DNA of 29,431 bases from JABICX01 sp964528765 (GTDB lineage: Archaea; Nanobdellota; Nanobdellia; UBA10117; JABICX01), in assembly GCA_964528765.1 (NCBI GenBank), contig CAZGVA010000006.1, forward strand, positions 1-29,431, read 5' to 3'. The notes beneath the pieces are model-generated. The model saw only the letters and a list, made by a program, of their open reading frames with translations, was not told the origin of the DNA and made no database searches. How positions within the stretch are numbered: the first letter of the stretch is position 1; every line of letters starts with the position of its first letter. The translations under genes were made by a program, and so were the position numbers. This document shows, piece after piece, positions 1 to 7,535 of this stretch.

Positions 1-514
1 ACATTGCAGATTCAAACAACTCTTTTGAAATTTCTTCAGGTGAAATAATTCCTTTAGAAACTTGTATTGCTAACTTTTTAGTAACATCTAATATTTCTTG
101 ATGTCCACCATATCCTGCTGCAAAATTAAGAACATATGAATCATATTCTTTTGTAGCTTCAACGAGTTCAGTTATACTTTTTTGAACATCTTTTGGAAAT
201 AAATCAAGTCGACCATAAAAATTAACTTTAATCTTATTCTGATGAATTTCTTTATTATTTTTAAACTCCTTAAATTTTCGAATGAATAATTTCATCATTT
301 CATCAAATTCTTTTTTTGGTCTATTGAAATTTTCTGTGGAAAATACCCATAAGGTAATGATTTTAATATCAAAGTCTCTGCACCATTGCAAAACATCTTT
401 AATTCTATCTGCTCCAAATTCATGCCCTGCCATTTTATCATTTAGAACAAGTTCTCCAAATCTACGATTTCCATCTAAAATAAATGACACATGTTTTGGT
501 AATTGAAGTTTCAT
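1..514 (-). CDS. uppS: cis-prenyltransferase (undecaprenyl diphosphate synthase family), 3' end outside window
   Basis: Condenses isopentenyl diphosphate units in cis onto an allylic primer to make the long polyprenyl phosphate carrier used for glycan assembly at the membrane. The reading frame begins at the ATG complementary to 512-514 and stays open to base 1, so about 171 residues are visible of a family usually 230-260 long. The substrate-binding signature HVSFILDGNRRF lies at residues 8-19, with the catalytic Asp of the D-G-N-R-R motif, and the second conserved block STENFNRPKKE follows near residue 59. A later GGYGGHQE-type stretch (here AAGYGGHQEI) is also present. The gene starts 2 bases after the stop of a small membrane-protein gene and is probably co-transcribed with it. 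The family call is secure from the motifs; product chain length cannot be read from the sequence. Confidence 0.92.
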   Translation of the reverse strand, partial: MKLQLPKHVSFILDGNRRFGELVLNDKMAGHEFGADRIKDVLQWCRDFDIKIITLWVFSTENFNRPKKEFDEMMKLFIRKFKEFKNNKEIHQNKIKVNFYGRLDLFPKDVQKSITELVEATKEYDSYVLNFAAGYGGHQEILDVTKKLAIQVSKGIISPEEISKELFESAM

Positions 515-516
515 TT

Positions 517-693
517 TTATTTTTTCCGATCTTTATCCTTAACTTTAAGGTAAAAATTAAAAAATCGTTTAGCTTCAGTTATATGTGGAAAAACAACATA
601 CGAAATAGCAAGAACAAGTATAAAACACGCACAACTAAAAAATCCTACTAGAAAAAACAACATATTTGTTGCAGTTAATTCTATTGCTACCAT
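517..693 (-). CDS. small single-span membrane protein, unknown function
   Basis: A 58-residue reading frame from the ATG at 693 to a TAA at 517-519. Residues about 12-34 are strongly hydrophobic (MLFFLVGFFSCACFILVLAI) and form one likely membrane span. The tail is basic and ends in KDKDRKK, suggesting a cytoplasmic C-terminus. A TATA-like box centred near 717 lies about 24 bases upstream of the ATG, which fits a leaderless start. The stop is separated from the prenyltransferase ATG by 2 bases, so the two form an operon. I do not recognise a family. A role near lipid-carrier synthesis would be only a guess from position. Confidence 0.6.
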   Translation of the reverse strand: MVAIELTATNMLFFLVGFFSCACFILVLAISYVVFPHITEAKRFFNFYLKVKDKDRKK

Positions 694-710
694 GTTTAAT
701 TTTTGAGCAA

Positions 711-722
711 ATATTTATATAA
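711..722. promoter_or_regulatory. shared TATA box of a divergent promoter
   Basis: The stretch atatttatata reads as a TATA box on both strands. Its centre is about 24 bases from the minus-strand ATG at 693 and about 25 bases from the plus-strand ATG at 742. That is the spacing expected for leaderless archaeal transcripts in both directions. No distinct BRE was separable in the AT-rich background. Confidence 0.5.
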
Positions 723-741
723 CTATTGGAACTCTGTTCTT

Positions 742-1602
742 ATGGATATGATAGTTAGTTTAGTTGTTGTTATCTTAGCAACATTAATTGCTACATATAC
801 TGACCTAAAAAAAAGAGAAGTTCCAGATTTTATAAGCTATTTTCTAATTATTTTCGGAATTATGTCAAATTTACTTATTTCAATTTTAACCCATAGCTAT
901 ACGCCAATAATATACAGTATTGTCGGAGCAAGTGTATTTTACATATTTGGTGCAATTCTTTATTACACGGGTATGTGGGGCGGTGGTGATGCAAAACTTC
1001 TCACAGGTTTTGGTGCAATATTTGCAACATTTAACGCACTTGTGCTTTGGCCTTTTATGATATCAATTTGGTTTAATATCATGTTCTGGGGCGTAATAAT
1101 TGGTTTAATTTGGAGCACGATTCTTGCAATAAAACATAAAAAGGAATTTATCCCAGAAACACGTAAACTTCTCAAAAAATATCGCAAGATAATCCTAATG
1201 TTATATATATTATTTATTTTTGTAATCGTGTCCATACTTTTCGAAAAATCATATATTATAACAATAAGTTGGGGATTTAGTGTAATACTTTTCTATCTAA
1301 CCATTGGTTTAAAGGCAATTGAAAATACTTGCATGTACAGATTTGCAAAGCCAAAGGATTTAGTTGAAGGTGATTGGATATCTGAAAATGTAAACGTTAA
1401 AAATAAGTTAATATACAAACCAAAACCAATTGGTGTTGAACTTTCAGATATTAAAAAAATGCAATCCTTGGAACAATTAGGTAAATTAAAACTTGTAAAA
1501 ATAAAAGATGGCTTACCGTATGTTCCTGCTTTTTTACTTGGCTTAATAACTACTTTACTAAATATTGATATATTATATTTAATTTTCAGCAGACTGATAT
1601 AG
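742..1602 (+). CDS. archaeal prepilin peptidase (type IV, aspartic; A24 family)
   Basis: Membrane-embedded aspartic protease that removes class III signal peptides from archaellins or type IV pilins. I chose the ATG at 742 (286 residues) over the in-frame TTG at 703 because the TATA box at 711-722 would lie inside the longer frame. The first catalytic Asp is D21 in TYTDLKKREVPD and the second is D83 in the GxGD-type motif GGGDAKLL. Several hydrophobic spans flank these motifs. The C-terminal part from about residue 190 is more polar and contains a second domain-like region ending in a final hydrophobic segment. No pilin or archaellin gene is visible nearby. The stop TAG is followed immediately by an in-frame TAA, giving tandem stops. 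Confidence 0.85.
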   Translation: MDMIVSLVVVILATLIATYTDLKKREVPDFISYFLIIFGIMSNLLISILTHSYTPIIYSIVGASVFYIFGAILYYTGMWGGGDAKLLTGFGAIFATFNALVLWPFMISIWFNIMFWGVIIGLIWSTILAIKHKKEFIPETRKLLKKYRKIILMLYILFIFVIVSILFEKSYIITISWGFSVILFYLTIGLKAIENTCMYRFAKPKDLVEGDWISENVNVKNKLIYKPKPIGVELSDIKKMQSLEQLGKLKLVKIKDGLPYVPAFLLGLITTLLNIDILYLIFSRLI

Positions 1603-1664
1603 TAACCACTCCCATTTGGTAAATAAACTATATATAATACAAAGCATATTCTTTATTGATAAAT

Positions 1665-1970
1665 ATGGTTTTAATAGCTAGTGCAAGTAATTATGCTTTT
1701 TTAGGAGTTCTTGGGTTCATTGCAATGATCTGGGTATTGTCCAGTATGGGAATTGTAAAATCCAGAGATAACGATTTATATATAGCCAAACAACGTCATG
1801 TAAAACAAGCAGTAACAAATATTGACAGAGCTTATGAATATATGGATAGTTTACCAAAGCATACTCGCGCAAAAATAATGGAACATCTTGACAATGGTAT
1901 GTTGAATCATGCAGTTGATACTGCAAGAGCACACCACGACGTATACCACTTTTTCAAGAACTTTAGTTAA
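1665..1970 (+). CDS. small protein with N-terminal membrane anchor, unknown
   Basis: 101 residues from the ATG at 1665; an in-frame TTG at 1656 is possible but less likely. Residues 1-27 (starting MVLIASASNYAFLGVLGF) are hydrophobic and form one span or an uncleaved signal. The rest is soluble and helical, rich in His, Ala and charged residues, with DRAYEYMDSLPKHTRAKIMEHL in the middle. A TATA-like ctatatataat at 1628-1638 lies about 32 bases upstream, leaving a leader of only a few bases. A T-rich stretch follows the stop. The gene lies on the same strand after prepilin peptidase but has its own promoter. I do not recognise the family. Confidence 0.6.
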   Translation: MVLIASASNYAFLGVLGFIAMIWVLSSMGIVKSRDNDLYIAKQRHVKQAVTNIDRAYEYMDSLPKHTRAKIMEHLDNGMLNHAVDTARAHHDVYHFFKNFS

Positions 1971-1998
1971 TTTTTTCTTTTTTCAATTGGTTTTTTAT
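1971..1998 (+). terminator. T-rich terminator overlapping the next promoter
   Basis: Directly after the stop codon, runs of T (attttttcttttttc, then ggttttttat) fit the oligo-T signals at which archaeal RNA polymerase stops without a hairpin. The second run, ttttttatat at 1991-2000, could also serve as the TATA box of the small gene starting at 2020. Confidence 0.35.
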
Positions 1999-2019
1999 AT
2001 GATTAGCTTAATCGATAAT

Positions 2020-2193
2020 ATGGCAAATACGCTTATTGAACTAGCAATAAAACCACCTAAGAGAATATTACCGGATGGCTCTATATTAGAGTTAATTACA
2101 AAAAATACATCTTTTGGGAAAGATAAAATTAAGCTTATACCTAAAAAACTAATTGTTAAATATAATCCCCTTATTATTAATACTGAAGTTTAA
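2020..2193 (+). CDS. small basic protein, unknown
   Basis: 57 residues from the ATG at 2020 (MANTLIELAIKPPKRILPDG) to a TAA at 2191-2193. An upstream in-frame ATG at 1999 would add 7 residues, but the TATA-like ttttttatat at 1991-2000 fits a leaderless start at 2020 better. The protein is Lys-rich and predicted beta-rich, with no membrane span. Its stop overlaps the 3' end of the convergent HIT gene by 4 bases. It could be a chance frame, but the promoter and good Lys/Ile composition favour a real gene. No family recognised. Confidence 0.45.
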   Translation: MANTLIELAIKPPKRILPDGSILELITKNTSFGKDKIKLIPKKLIVKYNPLIINTEV

Positions 2194-2828
2194 GGAGTAC
2201 GTTTAACTTTTTTAATCTGTTTTTTCTTAGGTTTCGTTTTTTTAGCGCCACCTTTGCCTTTTGTAATTGGAGCTTCAACAATTTTTTCCACAACACGTGT
2301 TTTAGGTGAAGCAATCTTAATTGTTTTAGCTTTTGTAGAAAGAGTTTGTTGTACTTTCTTAAAGTCTGCTTCAGACATCTTCAAAGGTTCCCACTCCTCC
2401 TTAACTTTATCTTTGCTTGTACGTGGAATAATATGAATATAAACATGTGGCACAATTTGCCCAGCAACTTGACCATTTCTCTGAACAAGTGATACGCCTT
2501 CTGCACCAACTGCATCAAAAATAACTCCTGCAAGTTGTTTTGCTACAGAAAAAAGGTAACCAACTTCATCATCAGGCATTTGTGGTAAAACTGAATAATG
2601 TGTTTTTGGTACAACAATTACGTGGCCCGGATTTGCTGGTTGAATATCAAGAAAAGCCATCACTTTATCATCTTCATATACAGTATAACCTGGCACCTCT
2701 CCTGCAATAATTTTACAAAAAATACATTGCTGTTTTACTAATTCTTGAATTTCTTCGGGATTCATACTTGCTAGCTTCTTTTTCATAGCTGCAATTTGTT
2801 CGGGTGAATATTCTTGTTGTTCTGCCAT
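2190..2828 (-). CDS. HIT-family nucleotide-binding protein with substituted catalytic His
   Basis: HIT proteins hydrolyse or transfer nucleotidyl groups from dinucleotides or AMP-conjugates. The 212-residue protein has a helical N-terminal extension (1-34, with repeated PE and MKKK segments), a zinc-type C35-x2-C38 (CIFCKII), then the HIT domain to about residue 136. The signature region is NGQVAGQIVPHVYIHIIPR. The expected pattern is H-x-H-x-H, but here it reads H128-V-Y130-I-H132, so the middle, nucleophilic histidine is tyrosine (codon TAT, at 2439-2441). A Lys-rich tail from about 185 (KKTKPKKKQIKKVKR) suggests nucleic-acid or ribosome contact. It is transcribed divergently from the broken methyltransferase. 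The fold is certain; enzymatic activity is doubtful. Confidence 0.88.
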   Translation of the reverse strand: MAEQQEYSPEQIAAMKKKLASMNPEEIQELVKQQCIFCKIIAGEVPGYTVYEDDKVMAFLDIQPANPGHVIVVPKTHYSVLPQMPDDEVGYLFSVAKQLAGVIFDAVGAEGVSLVQRNGQVAGQIVPHVYIHIIPRTSKDKVKEEWEPLKMSEADFKKVQQTLSTKAKTIKIASPKTRVVEKIVEAPITKGKGGAKKTKPKKKQIKKVKRTP

Positions 2829-2913
2829 AGTCTAAAACATAATAAAAGATTTTAAGTGTTTCTAAATCATAGGTTTAACAACCGTTTTAAATCAACTACC
2901 AAATAAATTTAAT

Positions 2914-3577
2914 ATGGATAAAGGTGAAAAAATTGGGTGGACAAATATTATAACTGCTGATGATTTAGACACGCATTTAATCGATATCGGACAAGCAAAG
3001 GTCAATGCTTCAATTGTTGCTCAAATGTTGACAGATTTTCCATTAAACAACAATGCGACATTACTAATTCCAGGTTGTGGTACAGGCCAAATTTTTGATT
3101 AGATACAACCTAAACAAATCGGAGAATATTCATTCATATTCACGGATTTAAATCCCCACTTCATCGCAAAATTAAAGACCAGACTTTCTAAATATGACAA
3201 TATCAAATATAAAACACACGTCGATGATATAGAACAAACAAAATTATCTGATCATTATGATGGCGTTCTAGCCGTCTTATTATTGGAACATATTGAATGG
3301 AAAAACGGAATCGATTCAATAATTAAATTCAAACCATCGAATTTGTATTTTATAATTCAAGAACAGAAAGATATGGATTATACACATACAATTAATACTA
3401 CTCGAAAACTTAAACCATCGATTAAAAAATTTGCAGAAATAGCACATCCTCAACTAATTATTAAAGAAGAACTTGTAAATTACTTAAAAGAAAAACAGTA
3501 TATTTTCCAGAAAAAAATATGCGATTAATGTCCCAGATAATAAAATAATGGTTGGTTTAGTTTTCAATAAAAAGTAA
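2914..3577 (+). pseudogene. class I SAM-dependent methyltransferase, broken by a stop and a frameshift
   Basis: From the ATG at 2914 the frame encodes an N-terminal helix region and motif I, LLIPGCGTGQIFD (the SAM-binding glycine loop). It then meets TAG at 3100-3102. The same frame continues with IFTDLNPHFIAKL, matching the motif II acidic-strand region, then YDGVLAVLLLEHIEW (motif IV-like), to a TAA at 3526-3528. A seven-A run at 3511-3517 lies just before that stop. Removing one A lets the frame continue as YAINVPDNKIMVGLVFNKK and end at 3577, a normal methyltransferase C-terminal strand. Two independent lesions suggest decay or sequence error. A TATA-like ttttaaat at 2884-2891 remains upstream of the ATG. 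The substrate is unknown. Confidence 0.8.
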
Positions 3578-3592
3578 CGTAAATTTAATTAA

Positions 3593-4063
3593 TTAACTTA
3601 ATAATTTTACACCACCGCTACGACCAACATATGTAGCTAAAAGATTCACACGTAAACTAGTCTTTTCTATATTAAATATACCACTCACGTCAATAGATTC
3701 TTTACCTTCGATAGTTTTAAGTTCAGATACGGCACGTATTAAATCCGATAAATTATCTTGGTTACATATATTAAAATGACAAAATATTGCGCAATTGGGA
3801 ATTTGTTCTTCAGAAGTACCTAACATAAAGCCAACGGCATAATCTAATTGTGCAACTGCACCTGGAATAGTTATTTCACTGAATACAATACCATAAGGCG
3901 TACCATTAAGTTTAACTAATTGCGTTCCTGAACCCAATTCTCCCGAGTTATCTTTAGAATTATATAGCGTTTCCATAAAATGATTTATGTCTATTGAATC
4001 CATTGCATATAATTCCTTATCGCTGTCAGGATTCAGTTTACGTCCTATTCTAAATACAGTCAT
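3593..4063 (-). CDS. hypothetical protein
   Basis: 156 residues from the ATG at 4063. The composition is that of a soluble mixed alpha/beta protein, with a central hydrophobic strand-rich region (PYGIVFSEITIPGAVAQLDY) and Cys residues at CAIFCHFNIC in the middle. It ends 16 bases from the 3' end of the convergent methyltransferase remnant. A TATA-like tttttaaacga (minus sense) at about 4091-4103 lies some 34 bases upstream, leaving a leader of under ten bases. I do not recognise a family and see no catalytic signature. Confidence 0.6.
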   Translation of the reverse strand: MTVFRIGRKLNPDSDKELYAMDSIDINHFMETLYNSKDNSGELGSGTQLVKLNGTPYGIVFSEITIPGAVAQLDYAVGFMLGTSEEQIPNCAIFCHFNICNQDNLSDLIRAVSELKTIEGKESIDVSGIFNIEKTSLRVNLLATYVGRSGGVKLLS

Positions 4064-4109
4064 ATTATCACTAACTAAGCGTATGTGGAATCGTTTAAAA
4101 AAGAATCGA

Positions 4110-4493
4110 TTAGAAGAGTAAATAGGGTTTTATTGCTTTTCGAAGCATAGGTCGTCTCCACTGTTTATGAAAAGCTTCTATTCCGTCTTTCAAATGAGAA
4201 AACTCTTTTGGAAGTAATCTTGCTGAATCCGTAACGTCAAAGACAATTAATTTCTTACCCGTTAGATTATATGTTTTCTGCATTATTGGCTTTAACCGCT
4301 TTCTAACAATAATAATTACGTCTGCCCAATCAACATGTTTTTGATATAATGGATTTGGTGCCTCTCCAGTTTTACCAAAACCTTCGACACCTTTGTAACG
4401 CGTAGAGTAACCTTTACGTCTCAAATATTTTGCAAGAGATTTACTTCGATTTAATCCTTTTGCGCATATGCACAATATCTTTTTTTCATCCAA
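4110..4493 (-). CDS. low-molecular-weight protein tyrosine phosphatase-like protein
   Basis: 127 residues. The N-terminal strand runs into ILCICAKGLNRSKSLAKYL, which contains the phosphatase loop C10-x5-R16 followed by Ser, the signature of LMW protein tyrosine phosphatases and related predicted phosphatases. A possible general-acid Asp is in VFDVTD near residue 85; the usual D-P motif is not present. The protein is shorter than classical LMW-PTPs (about 150). Its start overlaps the end of the S51 peptidase gene by 8 bases, so it is the last gene of a cysS-S51-phosphatase transcription unit. The substrate could be a phosphoprotein or a small phosphoester; the sequence does not say. Confidence 0.7.
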   Translation of the reverse strand: MDEKKILCICAKGLNRSKSLAKYLRRKGYSTRYKGVEGFGKTGEAPNPLYQKHVDWADVIIIVRKRLKPIMQKTYNLTGKKLIVFDVTDSARLLPKEFSHLKDGIEAFHKQWRRPMLRKAIKPYLLF

Positions 4494-5109
4494 CTATTCT
4501 CCTTTTTCCATCAATAACTACAACTGCTTGCTCATCTGTAAGGGGAATAATATTATATGGAACAGTTTTATTAAACGATTTAATTGATTCAAGAGTTACT
4601 CCAAGTTCTATAAATTCAGGATTACCTACATGCGGAGCAACAGCAAAGTCAATTAGATTCAAACCATTTAAATCGTTAATATTAACCTTATTTGCGTCTG
4701 TAATTCTTGCAAGTTTAATATCTGGTGCAGCTAGTATACTTCCCGCACTTATACCGACATAAACACCGTGGTTTTTGACAAATTCTTTTGCTACCTGTAT
4801 AAATCCATTTTTCCTAGCATAATCTAAAAGAAGAAAAGTATTTCCACCACCAACAATCAAAGCATCAAAACCTTCAAATTCAGTATCAATAACTTTTTTG
4901 TTAATTTCAAGTATTTTGATGTTAGCTGTTTTAATTCCAAACGCGATTAATTCTTTTGGCACAATTGTTGGATCATAATCTGTTTTCAAAATTGCAGCAG
5001 TTGGAACAAAAACAATTTTAATATTCACAACAGGTTTTCCAACTAATTTAACAAACTCATTAAATAATTTCTTAGTTATAAATCCATATGAAGTTAACAT
5101 CAATTTCAT
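4486..5109 (-). CDS. peptidase family S51 protein (peptidase E/cyanophycinase-like)
   Basis: 207 residues. Family S51 serine peptidases cleave Asp-X dipeptides or cyanophycin-type polymers in the cytoplasm. The protein has the glycine loop IVGGGNTFLLLDYA at about residues 85-98 and the nucleophile elbow VGISAGSILAAPDI, with S121 as the likely catalytic Ser. A conserved-type APHVGNPEF provides H160 as a candidate base. The length fits peptidase E (about 230). Its start overlaps the last codons of cysS by 4 bases, implying translational coupling, and its end overlaps the phosphatase-like gene by 8 bases. The true substrate is unknown. A role in recycling amino acids would fit the neighbours but is inference. 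Confidence 0.8.
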   Translation of the reverse strand: MKLMLTSYGFITKKLFNEFVKLVGKPVVNIKIVFVPTAAILKTDYDPTIVPKELIAFGIKTANIKILEINKKVIDTEFEGFDALIVGGGNTFLLLDYARKNGFIQVAKEFVKNHGVYVGISAGSILAAPDIKLARITDANKVNINDLNGLNLIDFAVAPHVGNPEFIELGVTLESIKSFNKTVPYNIIPLTDEQAVVVIDGKRRIVG

Positions 5110-5639
5110 TTTAGTTTAACTATCGTTTTCCCATTAGAATCCTGAACATCATATCCTTTCACTTTTAATTGATTTCTAATTTTATCAGATGTTGCCCAAT
5201 CTTTTTTAACTCGAGCTTCATCCCGTTTCTTAGCAAGAGCTTGGATATCTACAGGAATTTTTTGCTTTTTTGGCTTAAAGTCAATTGACAAAACTTTTCC
5301 AATCTTATTCAAAGTATCAACTAAACTTTTGTCTCCAGTCTTATTCAATTGCTTTGAAATTTCCAAAAGTAAAGCAACAACTTTTGGAGTATTAAAATCA
5401 TCATCCATTGCTTTCTCAAACATAGCAATATATTTCTTTCCCGATGTTCCTTTTTTGTTTGCAGACTTAACCGCAGTTCGTATTCTTTCTAAATTTGAGC
5501 TAGCTTGATCTAATGAATATTCAGAATAATCAATTGGACTTCGATAATGTGTAGATAAAAACATAAAACGAAGTGTATCTACATCGTGCTTTTTCAAAGC
5601 ATCTCGAATTGTTATGAAATTTCCAAGAGACTTTGACAT
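5106..5639 (-). CDS. cysS: cysteinyl-tRNA synthetase, C-terminal part after an in-frame stop
   Basis: Encodes the KMSKS loop, the stem-contact region and the C-terminal anticodon-binding helical domain of CysRS. The first Met here is the M of KKMSKSLGNF, so translation from it would lose the conserved KMSKS lysine. The same frame is open further upstream to 5693 and reads PLVKYWFHTGFLNVNGKK, which is standard CysRS sequence joined directly to the N-terminal part. Only the TAA at 5694-5696 separates the halves; no frameshift is needed. The domain ends with an Arg/Lys-rich DxIRNQLKVKGYDVQD segment typical of CysRS. Likely not an independent gene. Combined length with the other half is 444 residues plus the stop position, normal for the family. 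Confidence 0.85.
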   Translation of the reverse strand: MSKSLGNFITIRDALKKHDVDTLRFMFLSTHYRSPIDYSEYSLDQASSNLERIRTAVKSANKKGTSGKKYIAMFEKAMDDDFNTPKVVALLLEISKQLNKTGDKSLVDTLNKIGKVLSIDFKPKKQKIPVDIQALAKKRDEARVKKDWATSDKIRNQLKVKGYDVQDSNGKTIVKLK

Positions 5640-5693
5640 TTTCTTACCATTAACATTTAAGAAACCAGTATGGAACCAATATTTAACTAGTGG

Positions 5694-6440
5694 TTATTTA
5701 CCTGAAACATATTCCATAATGGTAATTTCTGCTTCATGATGTGGGAAAATAAGATCTTTTGCACCGCCATGAATATCATATTGTGGTCCAAAAAAATGCT
5801 CCGTAATGGCAGTATCTTCAACATGCCATCCAGGCCTACCTGCACCAAATTTTGTTTCCCATTTAGGATCTCCAGGTTTTGGAAATTTCCACATACAAAA
5901 ATCTCCTTTGTTTCTTTTACTTACTGAACGATCTATTCTTGTTATAGCATCATCTGCTTGCAAAGCAGTTCTACCTGAAAGCTTTCCATATTCCTTAAAT
6001 TTCTCAATATCAAAATAAATTCCATCAGCTAACTCGTAGGCAAAACCTTTTTCCATCAAGATTTTAACCTGATTAAGTATGTCTTTGATATGACTTGTTG
6101 CTTTAGCATATTTTGTAACTGAATTTACATTTATTGCTTTCATATCTTTGTAATATTCTTTTGTGAAAATCTCTGAAAGTTTTAATGGATTTATTTTTCG
6201 CTCTTTAGCTCGCTTAATTATTTTATCATCGATATCAGTAATATTCTGAAGATAAAACACATCATATCCTTTAAATCTCAGATATTTTACAATAACATCA
6301 AATGAAACATATGTTCTTGCGTGGCCAATATGTGATGAATCATAAACAGTTGGTCCACAAACAAACAAGTTAATTTTCTTAGCTTTACGTGGCTTAAATG
6401 GTTCTTTCTTTTTTATTAAAGTATTGTAAACTTTCACCAT
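5694..6440 (-). CDS. cysS: cysteinyl-tRNA synthetase, N-terminal catalytic part, ends at an in-frame TAA
   Basis: Class I synthetase that charges tRNA-Cys with cysteine. 248 residues carrying the Rossmann catalytic core: FVCGPTVYDSSHIGHARTYV has the zinc-ligand Cys and the HIGH motif, NITDIDDKIIKRA follows, then GRPGWHVED and FPHHEAEITIMEY with the zinc-ligand histidines. The frame ends SGK-stop at 5694, where related enzymes read SGK-x-PLV; the stop probably replaces a Lys codon (AAA to TAA). Start ATG at 6440 has TATA-like tttaaag repeats at 6454-6467, inside the short gap after cysK, so it may have its own promoter. All catalytic motifs are intact on both sides of the stop. Confidence 0.9.
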   Translation of the reverse strand: MVKVYNTLIKKKEPFKPRKAKKINLFVCGPTVYDSSHIGHARTYVSFDVIVKYLRFKGYDVFYLQNITDIDDKIIKRAKERKINPLKLSEIFTKEYYKDMKAINVNSVTKYAKATSHIKDILNQVKILMEKGFAYELADGIYFDIEKFKEYGKLSGRTALQADDAITRIDRSVSKRNKGDFCMWKFPKPGDPKWETKFGAGRPGWHVEDTAITEHFFGPQYDIHGGAKDLIFPHHEAEITIMEYVSGK

Positions 6441-6470
6441 TTTATATTTATTATTTAAAGTTTAAAGCTG

Positions 6471-7322
6471 TTACGAAAACAACTCGGTACTCAAATATTT
6501 TTCACCTCCATCAGGAAATATAATTACAATCATTTCATCAGTTTTTTTAGCAAGTTTATTTGCTACGAACATAACTGCACCAGAGCTTATTCCAACAAAA
6601 ATTCCTTGTTTTGCAAGTTGTTTAGCGGACGCAAAAGCATCTTTTTGTGTAACAACAATTTTATTGTCAAGAACTTTTTGATTAAAAATTGCTGGAACTT
6701 TATTTACAGACATATTTTTGAGTCCTTGAATTAAATCCGCGCCATTTGGCTCGACACCAACAATTTTAATTTCAGGATTCTTATTTTTTAGGTACTTAGA
6801 AATTCCCATTAATGTTCCCCCTGTACCCATTCCCGCAACAACATATTTTACATTACCCTTCGTTTGTTTCCAAATCTCCGGTCCAGTTGTTTCATAATGT
6901 GCTTTAATATTGAATCCATTAGCATATTGATTAAGATAAACATATTTTGAGTTCTTTGCTAATTCTTCCACTTTTACAATAGCTCCATCCGCTCCTTTTT
7001 CGGCAGGTGTAAGAACAATTTCGGCACCATATGCACGAATGATTTTTTTTCGCTCAACAGACATATTTTCAGGCATTACAATTTTTGATTTATATCCCAA
7101 ACTTGAAGCCAACATTGCAATACTAATTCCTGTATTTCCTGAACTGGAATCAAGCAAGATTTTATCTTTAGTTAGTATTTTATGACGAATTACATTTCGT
7201 ATCATATAACTTACTGGCCGATCTTTTATTGATCCGCTAGGATTTTGCTTCTCAAGCTTAGCATAAATATTTCTAGATAAGTTAATCAAAGGGGTGTTTC
7301 CAATTAAATCAAAAATTTTCAT
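6471..7322 (-). CDS. cysK: cysteine synthase (O-acetylserine/O-phosphoserine sulfhydrylase family)
   Basis: PLP enzyme making cysteine from an activated serine and sulfide. 283 residues, slightly shorter than bacterial CysK (about 310). The PLP lysine is K33 in KQNPSGSIKDRPVSYM. The substrate-binding loop is LDSSSGNTGISIAM, the phosphate-binding glycine loop is VAGMGTGGTLMGIS, and the late GISSGAVM motif closes the active site. Whether the donor is O-acetylserine or O-phosphoserine cannot be read reliably; no serine acetyltransferase gene is in the window. Its start overlaps the end of the winged-helix gene by 14 bases. It is followed after 30 bases by cysS, so cysteine is made and charged from one locus. 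Confidence 0.92.
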   Translation of the reverse strand: MKIFDLIGNTPLINLSRNIYAKLEKQNPSGSIKDRPVSYMIRNVIRHKILTKDKILLDSSSGNTGISIAMLASSLGYKSKIVMPENMSVERKKIIRAYGAEIVLTPAEKGADGAIVKVEELAKNSKYVYLNQYANGFNIKAHYETTGPEIWKQTKGNVKYVVAGMGTGGTLMGISKYLKNKNPEIKIVGVEPNGADLIQGLKNMSVNKVPAIFNQKVLDNKIVVTQKDAFASAKQLAKQGIFVGISSGAVMFVANKLAKKTDEMIVIIFPDGGEKYLSTELFS

Positions 7323-7494
7323 TTATCACCTTATATATTTTTTTTCTTGCATCAAACAATGATGCTTTCTGCAAAATAATTTTCTCATTCAAAAGAATAA
7401 AAAGAGCATTACGAACGCTACGTTCAGATAATTTAGATAAAGCAATTACAGTCTTTTGAGAAATCAATGGATTCTCAATTAAAACATTAATCAC
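7309..7494 (-). CDS. short winged-helix DNA-binding protein, possible regulator of cysK
   Basis: 61 residues from a GTG at 7494. The sequence ISQKTVIALSKLSERSVRNALFILLNEKIILQKASL has a helix-turn-helix with a recognition helix (SERSVRNALFIL) followed by a beta-wing. It resembles minimal MarR/ArsR-like winged helices. The frame remains open upstream to a TAG near 7528 and those codons (SIPVSIFN) look like the missing first helix, but they contain no ATG, GTG or TTG. The N-terminus is therefore uncertain and may be eroded. The 14-base overlap with cysK implies translational coupling. Autoregulation of the cysteine operon is inference. Confidence 0.6.
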   Translation of the reverse strand: MINVLIENPLISQKTVIALSKLSERSVRNALFILLNEKIILQKASLFDARKKIYKVINENF

Positions 7495-7535
7495 ATTAAA
7501 AATTGAAACAGGGATACTGGCGACTAGCTATATTC

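Noticed and set aside
703..741. TTG start of prepilin peptidase at 703
   Set aside because: The TATA box overlaps this segment and the extra residues are not family-like.
963..1235. Minus-strand frame inside the prepilin peptidase gene
   Set aside because: Shadow; no promoter and no recognisable protein.
3100..3102. TAG as a sense codon (pyrrolysine or other recoding) in the methyltransferase
   Set aside because: TAG ends other intact genes here, for example CDC48 (13082-13084) and the HTH regulator (11228-11230), and the same gene also has a frameshift.
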